NCBI GenBank assembly: GCA_022750455.1
Contig: JAKIVR010000005.1
Location: forward strand, 1-61,079
Length of the DNA stretch: 61,079 bases
Origin: Thermoplasmata archaeon
Lineage (GTDB): Archaea; Thermoplasmatota; Thermoplasmata; Lutacidiplasmatales; UBA184
Direction of reading: 5' to 3'
In this document: positions 39,863-50,095 of the stretch, one piece after another
How the letters are laid out: the number at the start of each line of letters is the position of its first letter
Numbering within the stretch: the stretch's first letter is position 1
Notes under the pieces: generated by a model
The model's database searches: none
Seen by the model: only the letters and a program-made list of their open reading frames with translations
Told to the model about the DNA's origin: nothing
Position numbers and translations under genes: made by a program

Positions 39863-40801
39863 GTGGACGCGGTCAACACCCACGGCTTGGGCCGGACCTA
39901 CGACTCCGGCAAGGACGGGACGCGCGCGCTCGATGGCGTGAGCCTCAAGATCCCGGCGGGCTCGGTGTACGGGCTGATCGGTCGCAACGGCGCCGGCAAG
40001 ACCACGTTCCTTCGGATCATCGGTACGCAGCTGATGCCCACCGACGGCTCGGCCGAGGTGCTGGGGTTCGACGTGGTCCGGGAGCCGCGCCCGATCCGCG
40101 AGAGGATCGCCGTGATCCCGCAAGAGTCGAGACCGCTGTACTTCCTGACGGTCGAGGAGCTCGTTGACCTGCACCTTCGACAGCGCGGGATGGCCCGCGC
40201 CGAGGCGAAGGAGCGGACGCGGAAGGTCCTCGCGGACCTCGACCTCACTCGCCTCTCTCACAAGATCGTCAACCGGCTCTCGGGCGGGATGCGACGACGG
40301 GCGATGGTGGCGATGGTGCTCGCCTCCGACGCGGAGTTCCTCTTGTTGGACGAGCCGACCACCGGGCTCGATCCGCTCGCGCGCCGGGAGGTCTGGGCGG
40401 CGATCCGGCAAGCGAGCCGCGACCACCGGACCGTGCTGTTGACCACGCACTATCTCGACGAGGCCGAGGCTCTCTCTCACCGGCTCGCGCTCCTCGATAA
40501 CGGCAAGCTGATCGTCGAAGGGACCCCGAACGAGATCCGGGCGCGCGTGCGGTGGCCGTTCCGGGTGACGGTCCCCCTCACCATCCCCGAGGAGGAGCTC
40601 CGGTCGTACGGCGAGGTCTCCGCCTTCGCCGGAGGCCACCTCGTGTTTACGCGCGAGGCGCAGGCCCGCAGCTTGACCGAGCTTGCGCTGAAGCGGAACT
40701 TGCCGGTGTCGATGGCGCCCGTGTCCCTCGAAGACGTCTTCCTGCAGCTGGTCGGGCGACCGCTCGACGAGGCGACGCCGACGGAGGAGGCCGAGTCGTG
40801 A
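39863..40801 (+). CDS. ABC transporter ATP-binding protein (ABC-2 exporter type)
   Basis: GRNGAGKTTFLRIIG, NRLSGGMRRRAMVAMVLASDAEFLLLDEPTTGLDPLAR. Confidence 0.92.
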   Translation: MDAVNTHGLGRTYDSGKDGTRALDGVSLKIPAGSVYGLIGRNGAGKTTFLRIIGTQLMPTDGSAEVLGFDVVREPRPIRERIAVIPQESRPLYFLTVEELVDLHLRQRGMARAEAKERTRKVLADLDLTRLSHKIVNRLSGGMRRRAMVAMVLASDAEFLLLDEPTTGLDPLARREVWAAIRQASRDHRTVLLTTHYLDEAEALSHRLALLDNGKLIVEGTPNEIRARVRWPFRVTVPLTIPEEELRSYGEVSAFAGGHLVFTREAQARSLTELALKRNLPVSMAPVSLEDVFLQLVGRPLDEATPTEEAES

Positions 40802-41565
40802 CCGGACGGAACCGGCTCCGGTCGCTCCTGACGATCGCGTACTGGAACGGCGTGCTCCCGATGAAGCGGATGCCGCTGTTCCTGTTGAACACGATCGCCT
40901 CCCCGCTCTCGTTCCTATTTTTCATCGTGGTCGTCTCCCACGGGGCGCTGCTCCTCTACGGGGTCGCCGGCGGGATCGTGCTGACGATGCTCTCCATCGG
41001 CACCTCCGTGCAGACCGACCTATCGCACTACAAGTCCGATCTCAAGTTGCACGACCTCGTCGTCGCCTCGCCGGTCGAGGCGCCGATCTACGTCGCGGGC
41101 CTCGCCCTCAGCGAGTTCCTCTTCGCCATCCCGGGGATCTCTCTCTTCATCGTGATCTGGGCGCTGAGCGGAAATCCGATCAGCCTGAGCTCCGCTTTGC
41201 TCGTCGTCCTCGCCCTCATCCTGGTCTGGGCGTTCGCCTCGGCGCTCGGTTTCACCCTCGCGACGTACTTCGAGGATATCCGGGAGACGTTCGTCTTCTC
41301 GCCCCTCCTCTCCCTCGCCCTGACCGTCCTGCCCCCGATCTACTATCCCGCCTCGTTCCTCCCGTCGTGGCTCCGGCCGTTCGCCTACCTCTCGCCGGCG
41401 ACGTACGCGGTCGATCTCGTCCACCAGGCGATGGGACTCACGAACTTCAACGGGATCCCCGAGCCGTACCTCCTTCCCGCGTGGGCCGACATCTTGGCGC
41501 TGGTGGCGTTCGCCGCGGCGTTCTTTGTGATCGCGGCGAAGAAGGCCCGCTGGCGCGAGCCGTGA
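40798..41565 (+). CDS. ABC-2 type transporter permease
   Basis: GTG start overlapping the upstream stop; ~6 TM helices; LTVLPPIYYPASFLPSWLRPFAYLSPATYAVDLV. Confidence 0.88.
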   Translation: MTGRNRLRSLLTIAYWNGVLPMKRMPLFLLNTIASPLSFLFFIVVVSHGALLLYGVAGGIVLTMLSIGTSVQTDLSHYKSDLKLHDLVVASPVEAPIYVAGLALSEFLFAIPGISLFIVIWALSGNPISLSSALLVVLALILVWAFASALGFTLATYFEDIRETFVFSPLLSLALTVLPPIYYPASFLPSWLRPFAYLSPATYAVDLVHQAMGLTNFNGIPEPYLLPAWADILALVAFAAAFFVIAAKKARWREP

Positions 41566-41598
41566 GGCGCGGCTCCTCCGAAGGCCGCGCTCGCGGGG

Positions 41599-41606
41599 AT
41601 ATATAC
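41599..41606 (+). promoter_or_regulatory. TATA-box-like element upstream of surface cassette
   Basis: ATATATAC within GC-rich intergenic DNA. Confidence 0.4.
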
Positions 41607-41673
41607 CGGCACCGGCTTAGCACGGCACAAGGAACGACCGCTGAGCCGCGCCCCCGGTCGGCCGCGTGTGTCG

Positions 41674-41720
41674 GTCTCACTCGGAAGTGACACTTGTATC
41701 ATGGGCAGGTCTTGAAGAAG
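41674..41720 (+). promoter_or_regulatory. Conserved upstream element copy 1 with TCACT-N4-AGTGA dyad
   Basis: GTCTCACTCGGAAGTGACACTTGTATCATGGGCAGGTCTTGAAGAAG; matches 44025..44071 at about 33 of 48 aligned columns by hand. Confidence 0.5.
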
Positions 41721-41740
41721 CCGAACGCCTCTCGGAAGGA

Positions 41741-43978
41741 GTGAGGACATCCATGGAACCGACCGGTCCCGTACCTTCCCCCGACGGATCTACGCCGGAG
41801 CCGTTGGCCCCGTCGCCCTCGCCGTCGCGGCCCCGCCCCGGCTTCGCCCTGCTCCTGCTCGCGATCGCGATCACCGCCATGGCGATCATCGGGTTCAACC
41901 CGGCGCTCACCGGTCTCGGTCCGTCCCAGACGATCGGCACGGGGCCGGCGATCCATGGCGTCGCCATCGCCACCGCGGGCAGCTCCGACGTCACGACCGC
42001 CGCGGCGGTCGGCGCCGCGAGCGCCGTCCCGGGCCTCTCCCTGAGCATCTCCGACACCCCTCACTCGATCTGTGCGTTCAACGTCGAAACCTGTTCGGCG
42101 GACGCCGGGCAGAGCCGCGTGACCCTCACCGCCGCCGCCTCCCCGAACGGGGAGCAGTCGTGGCCCGCGGTCCAGATCGCCTTCGTCATCGAGACGACGG
42201 CGTACGACGGCGTCTACGACCCGACCGCCGACGACGCCGGGAACCCGTACCCGGACGTTTGCGCCGGAGCGGACCTCGGCGTCTCGGTCGTCTGCGAGGA
42301 GTCGAACGGCGTCCCGTTCTTCGTCGTCAACGCCCAGGCGATCGCGAACGCGATCCAGGCGGCGAACCCGAACACCCAGGTCTCGTTCGCCCTGGTCGAC
42401 TACTTCGCGAGCCTCGACCGGTTCGATGACGGGGACGGCGCGGAGTACCACGTCGACATCCCGCAGTTCGTCGCCGCCCAGTCGTTCGGTTCGGAGGTGC
42501 AGAGCACCTTCCAGGCGGAGCAGCTGGCCGGACATCTCTACTACGAAGACTCGGACCTCTCGGACAACATCCTCCACTCCTCCTCGATCACGGCGCTCTA
42601 CGGCACGATCATCGGGAGCGGACTCGACTGGTCCGAGGATACCCACCACGTCATCGTCTGGATGGGCTCCACGGCCCCCCGCGACCCCGCCTACGTGCAG
42701 AACTACTGCGTCTCCCCCTCGGATTATCAGGATGGCCTGGGCGCGGGATGTATCTCCCCCTCGTGCGAGCCGTCGTACACCTTCGCGGCCCAGAGCAGCC
42801 CGCAGTGCGAGGGCTGGGTCAAATCGCAGGACGGGAACGTGACCCACTCGATCGCCGAGCTCGCGAGGACCTCCCCGACGTGCACGGACTCGGTCGGCAA
42901 GGTCTGCACGATCGACATGATCGACTATTATGACGGGATGACCGATCCGTACTCCGAGGCGTGGCCGACCCACTACAAGAGCATCGGCGGTGGCCCGGGC
43001 GGACCCGTCGTCATCACCGACTCCGACCACATCCTCTTGGCCGGGTGCGACCTCGCCGCCGCGACCGGGGGCACGTGGGACGGTCCGGATTTCTTCTCCT
43101 GTCCGAACGGCGTGGGCGGGTCGTTACAGTACGTGAATCACGGCTCGTACAACAATCCCACGACCTCGAACCCGACGCTGCTCAGCGCCCTCCGGGGGGT
43201 CGGGTTCGGGCCGGTGGAGACGACCCTCGTCGCGAACGGCACCGGCAAGCCGATCTTCTCGTTCGTGCCCTACGGCAACATCCGCCTCGCCCCGGACCCC
43301 CAGTTCGCCTCCGCCTGCACCCTCGGCACAGGAGAGACGTGGGGCGGTCACCAGGACGACGGGAAGAACTGCCCGGCGACCCCGGTGAACCTCAGCACGG
43401 TGAGCGGGACGAAGTACTGGGGCTGGAACTGGTCGAACAACGCGAGCCAGAACGCGATGTACCTCGGCGACACATGGTCGGTCTCGTTCTTCATCGTCGC
43501 GGACGGACCGCCGTACACCACGGTCCCCATCGATTCCTGCATCACCGTGGATTGCCGGGCCTCGGGATCGACCTCAGTGAACGGAGTGTACTCTTCGGCG
43601 ACGTACATCCCGCAGACGAACGGAACCGCGGAGACGCTGTCGTTCCCGCCCGCCACGATCCAAGTGATCCTCACCCCCGTCCCTTCCCCCGTCCCGGTCT
43701 CGGCCCCGCCGCCGCCTCCGCCTCCCCCCGGGCTCATCGCGCCGGTCATCTCGCCGGTCTCGATCCAGACCCCGGTCGGGGTCTCGGCCCAGGTCCCCGT
43801 CGGGAATGTCGCGTTGCAAGCGACCGCCGTCGGATTCCTGGTCGGCGCCGCGATCCGGGTCAGCCAGCGGAACCGACCGATGGCCGTCGTGAACCTGGCG
43901 GGGAAGCCCCAGAACTTCCGCTCGAAGTTCGACACCGACTCGGGCGGCAGCGGAGTGGGCGTCGGCCGCTTTGAATGA
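41741..43978 (+). CDS. VWA-like surface membrane protein, paralog A (start 41741 GTG or 41753 ATG)
   Basis: N-terminal TM, VQIAFVIETTAYDG and HHVIVWMGSTAPRD VWA-like strands, poly-Pro linker, C-terminal TM, conserved tail RNRPMAVVNLAGKP...GVGRFE. Confidence 0.75.
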   Translation: MRTSMEPTGPVPSPDGSTPEPLAPSPSPSRPRPGFALLLLAIAITAMAIIGFNPALTGLGPSQTIGTGPAIHGVAIATAGSSDVTTAAAVGAASAVPGLSLSISDTPHSICAFNVETCSADAGQSRVTLTAAASPNGEQSWPAVQIAFVIETTAYDGVYDPTADDAGNPYPDVCAGADLGVSVVCEESNGVPFFVVNAQAIANAIQAANPNTQVSFALVDYFASLDRFDDGDGAEYHVDIPQFVAAQSFGSEVQSTFQAEQLAGHLYYEDSDLSDNILHSSSITALYGTIIGSGLDWSEDTHHVIVWMGSTAPRDPAYVQNYCVSPSDYQDGLGAGCISPSCEPSYTFAAQSSPQCEGWVKSQDGNVTHSIAELARTSPTCTDSVGKVCTIDMIDYYDGMTDPYSEAWPTHYKSIGGGPGGPVVITDSDHILLAGCDLAAATGGTWDGPDFFSCPNGVGGSLQYVNHGSYNNPTTSNPTLLSALRGVGFGPVETTLVANGTGKPIFSFVPYGNIRLAPDPQFASACTLGTGETWGGHQDDGKNCPATPVNLSTVSGTKYWGWNWSNNASQNAMYLGDTWSVSFFIVADGPPYTTVPIDSCITVDCRASGSTSVNGVYSSATYIPQTNGTAETLSFPPATIQVILTPVPSPVPVSAPPPPPPPPGLIAPVISPVSIQTPVGVSAQVPVGNVALQATAVGFLVGAAIRVSQRNRPMAVVNLAGKPQNFRSKFDTDSGGSGVGVGRFE

Positions 43979-43996
43979 GCGGCTGAGCGCTCCGTT

Positions 43997-44021
43997 CCGG
44001 AGGGGTCGAACCCCCCTCCGG
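43997..44021 (+). repeat. Perfect 9-bp stem-loop in intergenic region
   Basis: CCGGAGGGG-tcgaacc-CCCCTCCGG. Confidence 0.6.
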
Positions 44022-44024
44022 CGA

Positions 44025-44071
44025 GTGTCACTGATGGGTGAACCTTGTGTCAGGGCTGAGTCTTCAATAAG
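44025..44071 (+). promoter_or_regulatory. Conserved upstream element copy 2 (TCACT-N4-GGTGA dyad)
   Basis: GTGTCACTGATGGGTGAACCTTGTGTCAGGGCTGAGTCTTCAATAAG; see copy 1. Confidence 0.5.
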
Positions 44072-44155
44072 GGGGCCGCACTCTCCTCAGATGTGTCTGG
44101 CCAGCGTTATATGGCGTCCGCGTCGTCAAGCGCATGGCACGACACAGAGCGAGGC

Positions 44156-47100
44156 ATGCGAGAGGGGAACGTTGCGGTGGGATTCGTTCATCGAATAGTG
44201 CCATCCCCGGAGAGCCGGGAGGCGCCTCGATCGGTCCGGGTGCCCGCCCGCTCGCTCGCCTTCGCGGTCGCGATCGGGCTCCTCATGATCGGCTCCGCCT
44301 GGTCCGGCACCGGTTTCTCGGCCGTCACCTCCGCCGGGGCCACCCCGAGCTCGGTCCACGCCGTCGCGCCCTCGTCCGTCGACTCCCGGTCCCCGGTGGC
44401 GGCTGCGTCCCAACCCCCGACCGCCGGCCTTCCCGGCCAGAGCCCCGTGGGGGAACCGACCGTCCTTCCGAACGCCGCATTCACCGGTCATCCTCTCCTC
44501 AACCCCTCGGCCAATCTCACCAGCACCCCCACCGTTCCCTCCACCTCGGTAGCATCCAGCCCGCCGCCCGCGGCACGAACCCTCGGACCGGTCGAGCTCG
44601 CCCCGCCCCCGGTCCCGAGCGTCACGATCAACGGCACGGTCCTCGCGGACCCGTTGCCCCACGATCCGATCTCCGGGGCCTCGGTCACCTACATCACCGT
44701 CGGTCGGGCCTGCTCGGGCAACTCCCCGTGCGCGGGGACGAGCACCAGCAGCACCGGCGCGTTCCAGCTGAAGGGCGTGTCGCCCGGCACGATCGTCGTG
44801 ACGGTCGCGGTCGGCGCCAACATGACGAACTATACCACGCTGTTCAACGTCTCGGCGGGCTCCTTCGTCAACACCGGGATCATCTACATGGTGCCGGACG
44901 CGGTCGTCTCGGGCTGCGTCAAAGGCGCGGACCCGAAGCACGAGGCCGCGACGTTCATCCAGGTCGCCGGGTACAGCCGCAACGGACAGATCGAAGCGGA
45001 GTCCCCGGTCACGACGAACGGCAACACCGGCTGCTTCAACACCCCCGGCGTCCCTGTGCCGCCGGGCCCCGCGGTGATCGATTTCACTCCCGAGGCGGCC
45101 GCCACCGGCTTCTACGAAGCGAACGATACGTACGTCGACCTGTACGCGGGCGAGCATTACAACGTGGGCACGATCTATCTGACCGTCGGGGTACGCGTGC
45201 TCGCGATCCCGTACGATTCCGTCACGAAGAAGCCGCTCCCCGGCGGCACCTGCCAGCTGTACGAGCAGAACCCGGAGTGCGTCTCGATCCAGTTCGAGAG
45301 CCGCCTGACGGGCGTGACGTTCACCCAGGGCGCGGCCCAGGGCGAAGGGACCGACTGCTCGGCGAGCTCCACCAGCCTCTGCCCCGTCGCGATCGCACCC
45401 CCTGGCAACGACACGATGACGGTGCTCGCGGACGGCTACATCGAGAACGATAGCGCCGTGTACGTCCCGGCCGAACCGCCGACGAAGACCGTCAACCTCC
45501 ACATCGTCTGGCTCGTCCCCGACGGCGCGATCAACGGGACGAACGGCTTCACGTGGCCCAGCACGGTCAAGGATTCCAAGTGGTACTCGACCGTCAGCGG
45601 GGCGGAGTACACCATGTCCGTCTGCAGCCTCGACGGGTACCTCCCCGCCTACCACCTCGCCGGGGGCCGCGAGTACTTCCATCCGAACTACAACATGAGC
45701 TCGAACACGTGCATCACGAACTGCCAGTTCGCGGACACCTCGTTCGCCTCCCTCGCGCCCCCGCTCCGGGTCAGCATCCTGATCAAACCCGACACGGAGG
45801 GCCAGTGCAGCTACCAGCCGACGTGGCCGATCCCCGACTCGTTGCCGGTCTTCTCCAACAGCAGCTACGCGAACGTCACGCCCGAGAAGGAGGTCTCCGT
45901 CGGGCACATCGACTGGACCGCCGGCACGTACGTCACGGGTCAGGTCCTCCCCGGCTACGCCTGGACCGTCACCGTCTGCTCCACGGACGAAGTGAAAGTC
46001 TGCTTGCAACCGGCGAGCTCGATCAACACGACCGGTGCGGGGGATTATGGCGGCAACAACCCGTGCACCTCGAGCGGTCAGGGCCAGTGGTCGGTCTGCC
46101 CGGACGATCCGCAGTACTGCCCGAACCCGACGGGTCACACCCCGTCCCCCGGGAACACGTTCTGCGTCCCGGCGTTCCCCGGCCCGGATGAGCTCCTCGT
46201 GACCTCCCCGTACTCCGGTTCGAACCTCACGTGGATCTACATCAAGCCCGGCGACTTCTCGGGGGGCCCGCTCTCGTTAGCTTCGGTGACGACGAACCAC
46301 GTCAGCTCCATCAATCTCTCGGGCGGGTCCATTGTCGGGAACCTCACCGATGCCCTCACCGGCGCTCCGATCCCGAACTGGCTCTCCCCCCTCGCCCAAG
46401 CGGCCTCGGCCGGTCAAGGGGCGGGCGGCGGCTCCGGCGGCGCCGTCAACGGCAAGTTCAACATCACCACGACCTCGGGGTGGCTTTCGGTGACGGGGAT
46501 CGCTTCGGACTTCCAGCCGAACGTCACCTGGGTCCACGTCAACAACTCCGTCGTTTCCGCGAACGTCGGCAACATCAGTCTCGAGCCGACCTCGTGGCTC
46601 GCCGGCCAAGTCTTCGACGTCAATGGGACGCCGATCAGCTTCGCGGACGTCAACACCTGCGAGATCGGCAGCAACGCGTGCGTCCCCGTGCTCAACGGAG
46701 GTCAGACGAACACGTTCGGCCAGTACTCGGCGGCGCTTCCCGGCGGGCCGTTGCCGCTGGGAACGTACGTCGTCAGTGCGAGCGCGCCGGGGTACATCAC
46801 GAACTTCACTTGGGTGAACATCTCCGCCCCCGGCCAGTACTACAACGCCTCCCCGATCAACCTCACGCCGTTCCTGGAAGTGCACTCTGGCAACATCCTT
46901 GGCCCCTCCCACGATCAGACGCCGCCGCCGCCCGACCCCGATGAGTACCTCGTCGGGGCGTTGGTCGACAACATCTCCGGGGGAGGGATCCCGACGGGGA
47001 CGATCACCTTGAACTCCGTCTACGGCGGGACGATCCTGCTCCAGGGCTCCGTCACGGACGGGGGCCAGTTCAACTACACTGTCGCCTCGGGGCTGTACTG

Positions 47101-50095
47101 GGCGAACATCACGGCCCAGAACTACTACCCGACGACGTTGTTCCTGAACGTCAGCGGGCTCGCGCCGTCGCTCGACTTGGGCACGGTCGGGCTGGAGCCG
47201 TTCGTCGGCTACGTGGCGGGCCAGGTCTACATCGCCCCGTGGCAGTCGTTCAGCCTCGCCGACGGACTCGGCCCGGGGAAGCTCGAAGTGACGGTCTGCC
47301 TCGAGTTCGACACGGCTGTCTGCGGCCAGGGAGAGGCGGATTCGAGCGGCTTCTTCAACGTCAGCGCTCCGTGGGGCTACCACGACCTCGTCATCCTCCA
47401 GCCCGCCGGGACCGTCCCGGCGAACCTCGGTTCGGCCCCGTACGGCTTCCTCAACGGGACGACGAACGCGAACGTCATCAACGAGTCGAACCGGACGTTC
47501 GTCAACACGACCCTTCTGATCTTCGGTGGGTTCACGGGGTTCGCCCTCGATGAGAGCACCCAGAACACGACCCCCGTCCGCTTCGGGAACATCGGCGTCG
47601 ATCTCACCAACAAGACGAACGGTCAGACCTCCGCCTCCGAGGAGCTCGGGGGCGGCGGCGAGTTCACCGTCTTCCTCCCCCCAGGATCGGTGAGCGCGGA
47701 GTTGACCGGTTCCGCGTACGTACCGGATAATTTCACTTCCCCGAAGACGCTCTCGAACATCACGCCGGGGAACGTCACCGCCATGCCGGACCAGGACCTC
47801 CTGCACTTCGGCTGGGTGACGGGGAACCTCACCTCCTCGGTCGCCCCGTACGGGCAGCTCGACGACTGGGTCGTCGGAGCCGGTGTGAGCACCACGTACT
47901 TCGACCTCTTGCTCGGCGGGAACATCGGCGGGCAGACGGCCGCCGACGACACGGGCTACTTCAACGTCACCGCGCCCCCCGAGCAGGGCGTCTCGCTCCA
48001 GACGACGGCGCCGGATTACAACGCGACGTTCAAGTTCAACATCGATCTGAACCAGAGCCAGACGATCGCGCTCAATGCCACGGCGGTGCCGGCGATGGTC
48101 CCGTGGGGCTGGGTCTCGGGGACGGTCGTCGATCCGACCCTCGGGATCCCGGTGAACTCCGCGAGCATCCTGATCACGGACCCGACGGGGATCTACCAGT
48201 CGAACACCGGGCTCGTGACCTCCGAGGCCGGCCACTTCCTCGCCGACGCGATCACGGGCCCGACCGACCAGATGGTCATCCGGCACGACGCGTACCTCAC
48301 GAACACGTCCACGGTCAATGTGACCGCCGGGAACCTGACGTCGCTCTCCGAGGTCCGGCTGACGGGCACCGGCGTCATCGCCGGTCAGGTCATCGGGTTC
48401 CCCGGAGGGATCCCTCTCGGCGGCGCCGACATCTCGGTCTGCTCGGTCAAGACGCCCACCTGCAGCAACTTCACCACGCAGGCGAACCAGGAGGGGGTCT
48501 TCTGGGCGCTCGCGCCTCCCGGCACGGACATCATCGATGCCACGTTCGGGGAGTACGCCTCGAACGTTTCGATCATCGTGCAAGTCGCGTCGGACTCGTG
48601 GGAGTGGGTCGGCCAGATCGGCCTGTACGGATATGCGACGGTCACGGGCACGCTGCTGGGCATCCCCTCGGGACTGGCGCTCCCCGGAGCGAACGTCAGC
48701 TTCTGCTCGACGCTGGTCCAGCCCGGCGAGGTGACCGGGCCGTGCTTCACGACCGTCCAGACGAACCCGATCGGGCAGTTCACGATCTCCGCGGAGGCCG
48801 GGACGTACATCCTGCAGCTCAACGACTCGGGATACGCGCCGACGTACCTCCCCGTCTCCCTGACCCCTGGCGAGCAGGTGCAGCTCGGCTCGGTGCTCCT
48901 CCTCCAGGACGGGACGCTCTCGGGAACCGTCGTCGGGTCGGACACGTTGAGCCCGGTCGCGGGGACCCTCATCGTCGCCTGCACGGCGGGCGTCACCTCG
49001 ATCTGCACGCCGACGTACACGGCGAACGTCGACGGCGCCTTCTCGTTCCCGGCGAACCCGGGCGTCTACGTCCTCGTCGTCAGCGCACCCGGGTACGAGG
49101 ACCGGTACCTTGGGGCGAACGTCCAGTCCGGGTTCATCACGTCGCTCAACCTGATCCAGCTCACCCCGATCGGGACCGACCAGCTGTACACGATCTCGGG
49201 GTCGGTCATCGCGACGAACAGCTCGGCGCCGATCGTCGGCGCCTCGGTGATCAGTGCGGGCGGCTACGTCTCCGCGCCGACGAACGAGTTCGGGGACTTC
49301 TCGATCCAGGTGCCCTGGGGGACGTATGACTTCGTGGCGCGCGCCGCGGGGTACGAAGCGCAGTCCCAGAACGTGACGGCTCACGCGGACGTCACGGGCG
49401 TCGACTTCCTCCTCGCGCCGACGGCGTACACGTTCTCGGGCCTCGTCACCGACGGTCTGACGGGATCGGTCGTATCGGGCGCCGACATCGAGACCGAGTA
49501 CGTCGGCGTCTCCTCGGTCATCGCGACCTCCGACGCGGACGGTCTCTTCTCGGCGGTGCTCTCGAACGGCAGCTATTCGATCGTGCTGCAACCCCCCGGG
49601 ACGGGTGGGTACGTCCCCCAGACGTTCCCTCTCTCCATCAACGGGGCGAACGTCAGCCGGAACCTCTCCCTCTACCCGCCCCAGACGGTCGTCGACGGGC
49701 TCGTCGTGGACGCGTCGACGGGACTCCCCGTGATCCACGCCTCGATCATGATCGTCGGCACGACCGTGACCGGGATCCCGTGGAACGAGACATACTCCGC
49801 CTCGTCGCTCGGGACGGTCTCGGCCTCGGTCTACTCCGGGACGTACACCATTGAGGCGTCGGCGAGCGGCTACGCGTCGGCGAGCCAGTCCGTGGCCCCC
49901 CGCGGCAGCAGCCAGCAGGTCGTCTTCTCGCTCAACGTCGAGCCGACGAACGCGACGACCACTCCGGCCGGCTCGGGCTCGTCGTGGAACCCGACGCTGG
50001 CGATCGGCGCCGTGGTCGCCGTCGGCGCCCTCGCGTTGGTCGCCGTCGCCTTGATCACCCGCCGCCAGCGCTTGACCCGCGGAGGCGCGACGTGA
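44156..50095 (+). CDS. Giant (~1980 aa) surface protein with many carboxypeptidase-regulatory-like (CarboxypepD_reg/PEGA-like) beta repeats and C-terminal TM
   Basis: Repeated patterns such as VSGTVVDPTLGIPVNSASILITDPTG, LSGTVVGSDTLSPVAGTLIVAC, ISGSVIATNSSAPIVGASVISAGG, FSGLVTDGLTGSVVSGADIETEY; signal-like N-terminal TM; C-terminal TM LAIGAVVAVGALALVAVALITRRQR. Start codon uncertain. Confidence 0.85.
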   Translation: MREGNVAVGFVHRIVPSPESREAPRSVRVPARSLAFAVAIGLLMIGSAWSGTGFSAVTSAGATPSSVHAVAPSSVDSRSPVAAASQPPTAGLPGQSPVGEPTVLPNAAFTGHPLLNPSANLTSTPTVPSTSVASSPPPAARTLGPVELAPPPVPSVTINGTVLADPLPHDPISGASVTYITVGRACSGNSPCAGTSTSSTGAFQLKGVSPGTIVVTVAVGANMTNYTTLFNVSAGSFVNTGIIYMVPDAVVSGCVKGADPKHEAATFIQVAGYSRNGQIEAESPVTTNGNTGCFNTPGVPVPPGPAVIDFTPEAAATGFYEANDTYVDLYAGEHYNVGTIYLTVGVRVLAIPYDSVTKKPLPGGTCQLYEQNPECVSIQFESRLTGVTFTQGAAQGEGTDCSASSTSLCPVAIAPPGNDTMTVLADGYIENDSAVYVPAEPPTKTVNLHIVWLVPDGAINGTNGFTWPSTVKDSKWYSTVSGAEYTMSVCSLDGYLPAYHLAGGREYFHPNYNMSSNTCITNCQFADTSFASLAPPLRVSILIKPDTEGQCSYQPTWPIPDSLPVFSNSSYANVTPEKEVSVGHIDWTAGTYVTGQVLPGYAWTVTVCSTDEVKVCLQPASSINTTGAGDYGGNNPCTSSGQGQWSVCPDDPQYCPNPTGHTPSPGNTFCVPAFPGPDELLVTSPYSGSNLTWIYIKPGDFSGGPLSLASVTTNHVSSINLSGGSIVGNLTDALTGAPIPNWLSPLAQAASAGQGAGGGSGGAVNGKFNITTTSGWLSVTGIASDFQPNVTWVHVNNSVVSANVGNISLEPTSWLAGQVFDVNGTPISFADVNTCEIGSNACVPVLNGGQTNTFGQYSAALPGGPLPLGTYVVSASAPGYITNFTWVNISAPGQYYNASPINLTPFLEVHSGNILGPSHDQTPPPPDPDEYLVGALVDNISGGGIPTGTITLNSVYGGTILLQGSVTDGGQFNYTVASGLYWANITAQNYYPTTLFLNVSGLAPSLDLGTVGLEPFVGYVAGQVYIAPWQSFSLADGLGPGKLEVTVCLEFDTAVCGQGEADSSGFFNVSAPWGYHDLVILQPAGTVPANLGSAPYGFLNGTTNANVINESNRTFVNTTLLIFGGFTGFALDESTQNTTPVRFGNIGVDLTNKTNGQTSASEELGGGGEFTVFLPPGSVSAELTGSAYVPDNFTSPKTLSNITPGNVTAMPDQDLLHFGWVTGNLTSSVAPYGQLDDWVVGAGVSTTYFDLLLGGNIGGQTAADDTGYFNVTAPPEQGVSLQTTAPDYNATFKFNIDLNQSQTIALNATAVPAMVPWGWVSGTVVDPTLGIPVNSASILITDPTGIYQSNTGLVTSEAGHFLADAITGPTDQMVIRHDAYLTNTSTVNVTAGNLTSLSEVRLTGTGVIAGQVIGFPGGIPLGGADISVCSVKTPTCSNFTTQANQEGVFWALAPPGTDIIDATFGEYASNVSIIVQVASDSWEWVGQIGLYGYATVTGTLLGIPSGLALPGANVSFCSTLVQPGEVTGPCFTTVQTNPIGQFTISAEAGTYILQLNDSGYAPTYLPVSLTPGEQVQLGSVLLLQDGTLSGTVVGSDTLSPVAGTLIVACTAGVTSICTPTYTANVDGAFSFPANPGVYVLVVSAPGYEDRYLGANVQSGFITSLNLIQLTPIGTDQLYTISGSVIATNSSAPIVGASVISAGGYVSAPTNEFGDFSIQVPWGTYDFVARAAGYEAQSQNVTAHADVTGVDFLLAPTAYTFSGLVTDGLTGSVVSGADIETEYVGVSSVIATSDADGLFSAVLSNGSYSIVLQPPGTGGYVPQTFPLSINGANVSRNLSLYPPQTVVDGLVVDASTGLPVIHASIMIVGTTVTGIPWNETYSASSLGTVSASVYSGTYTIEASASGYASASQSVAPRGSSQQVVFSLNVEPTNATTTPAGSGSSWNPTLAIGAVVAVGALALVAVALITRRQRLTRGGAT

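Noticed and set aside
46277-49738. 1153-aa antisense ORF opposite the giant repeat protein
   Set aside because: Arg/Asp/Val-rich artefact of codon bias in the sense gene; no recognisable domains.
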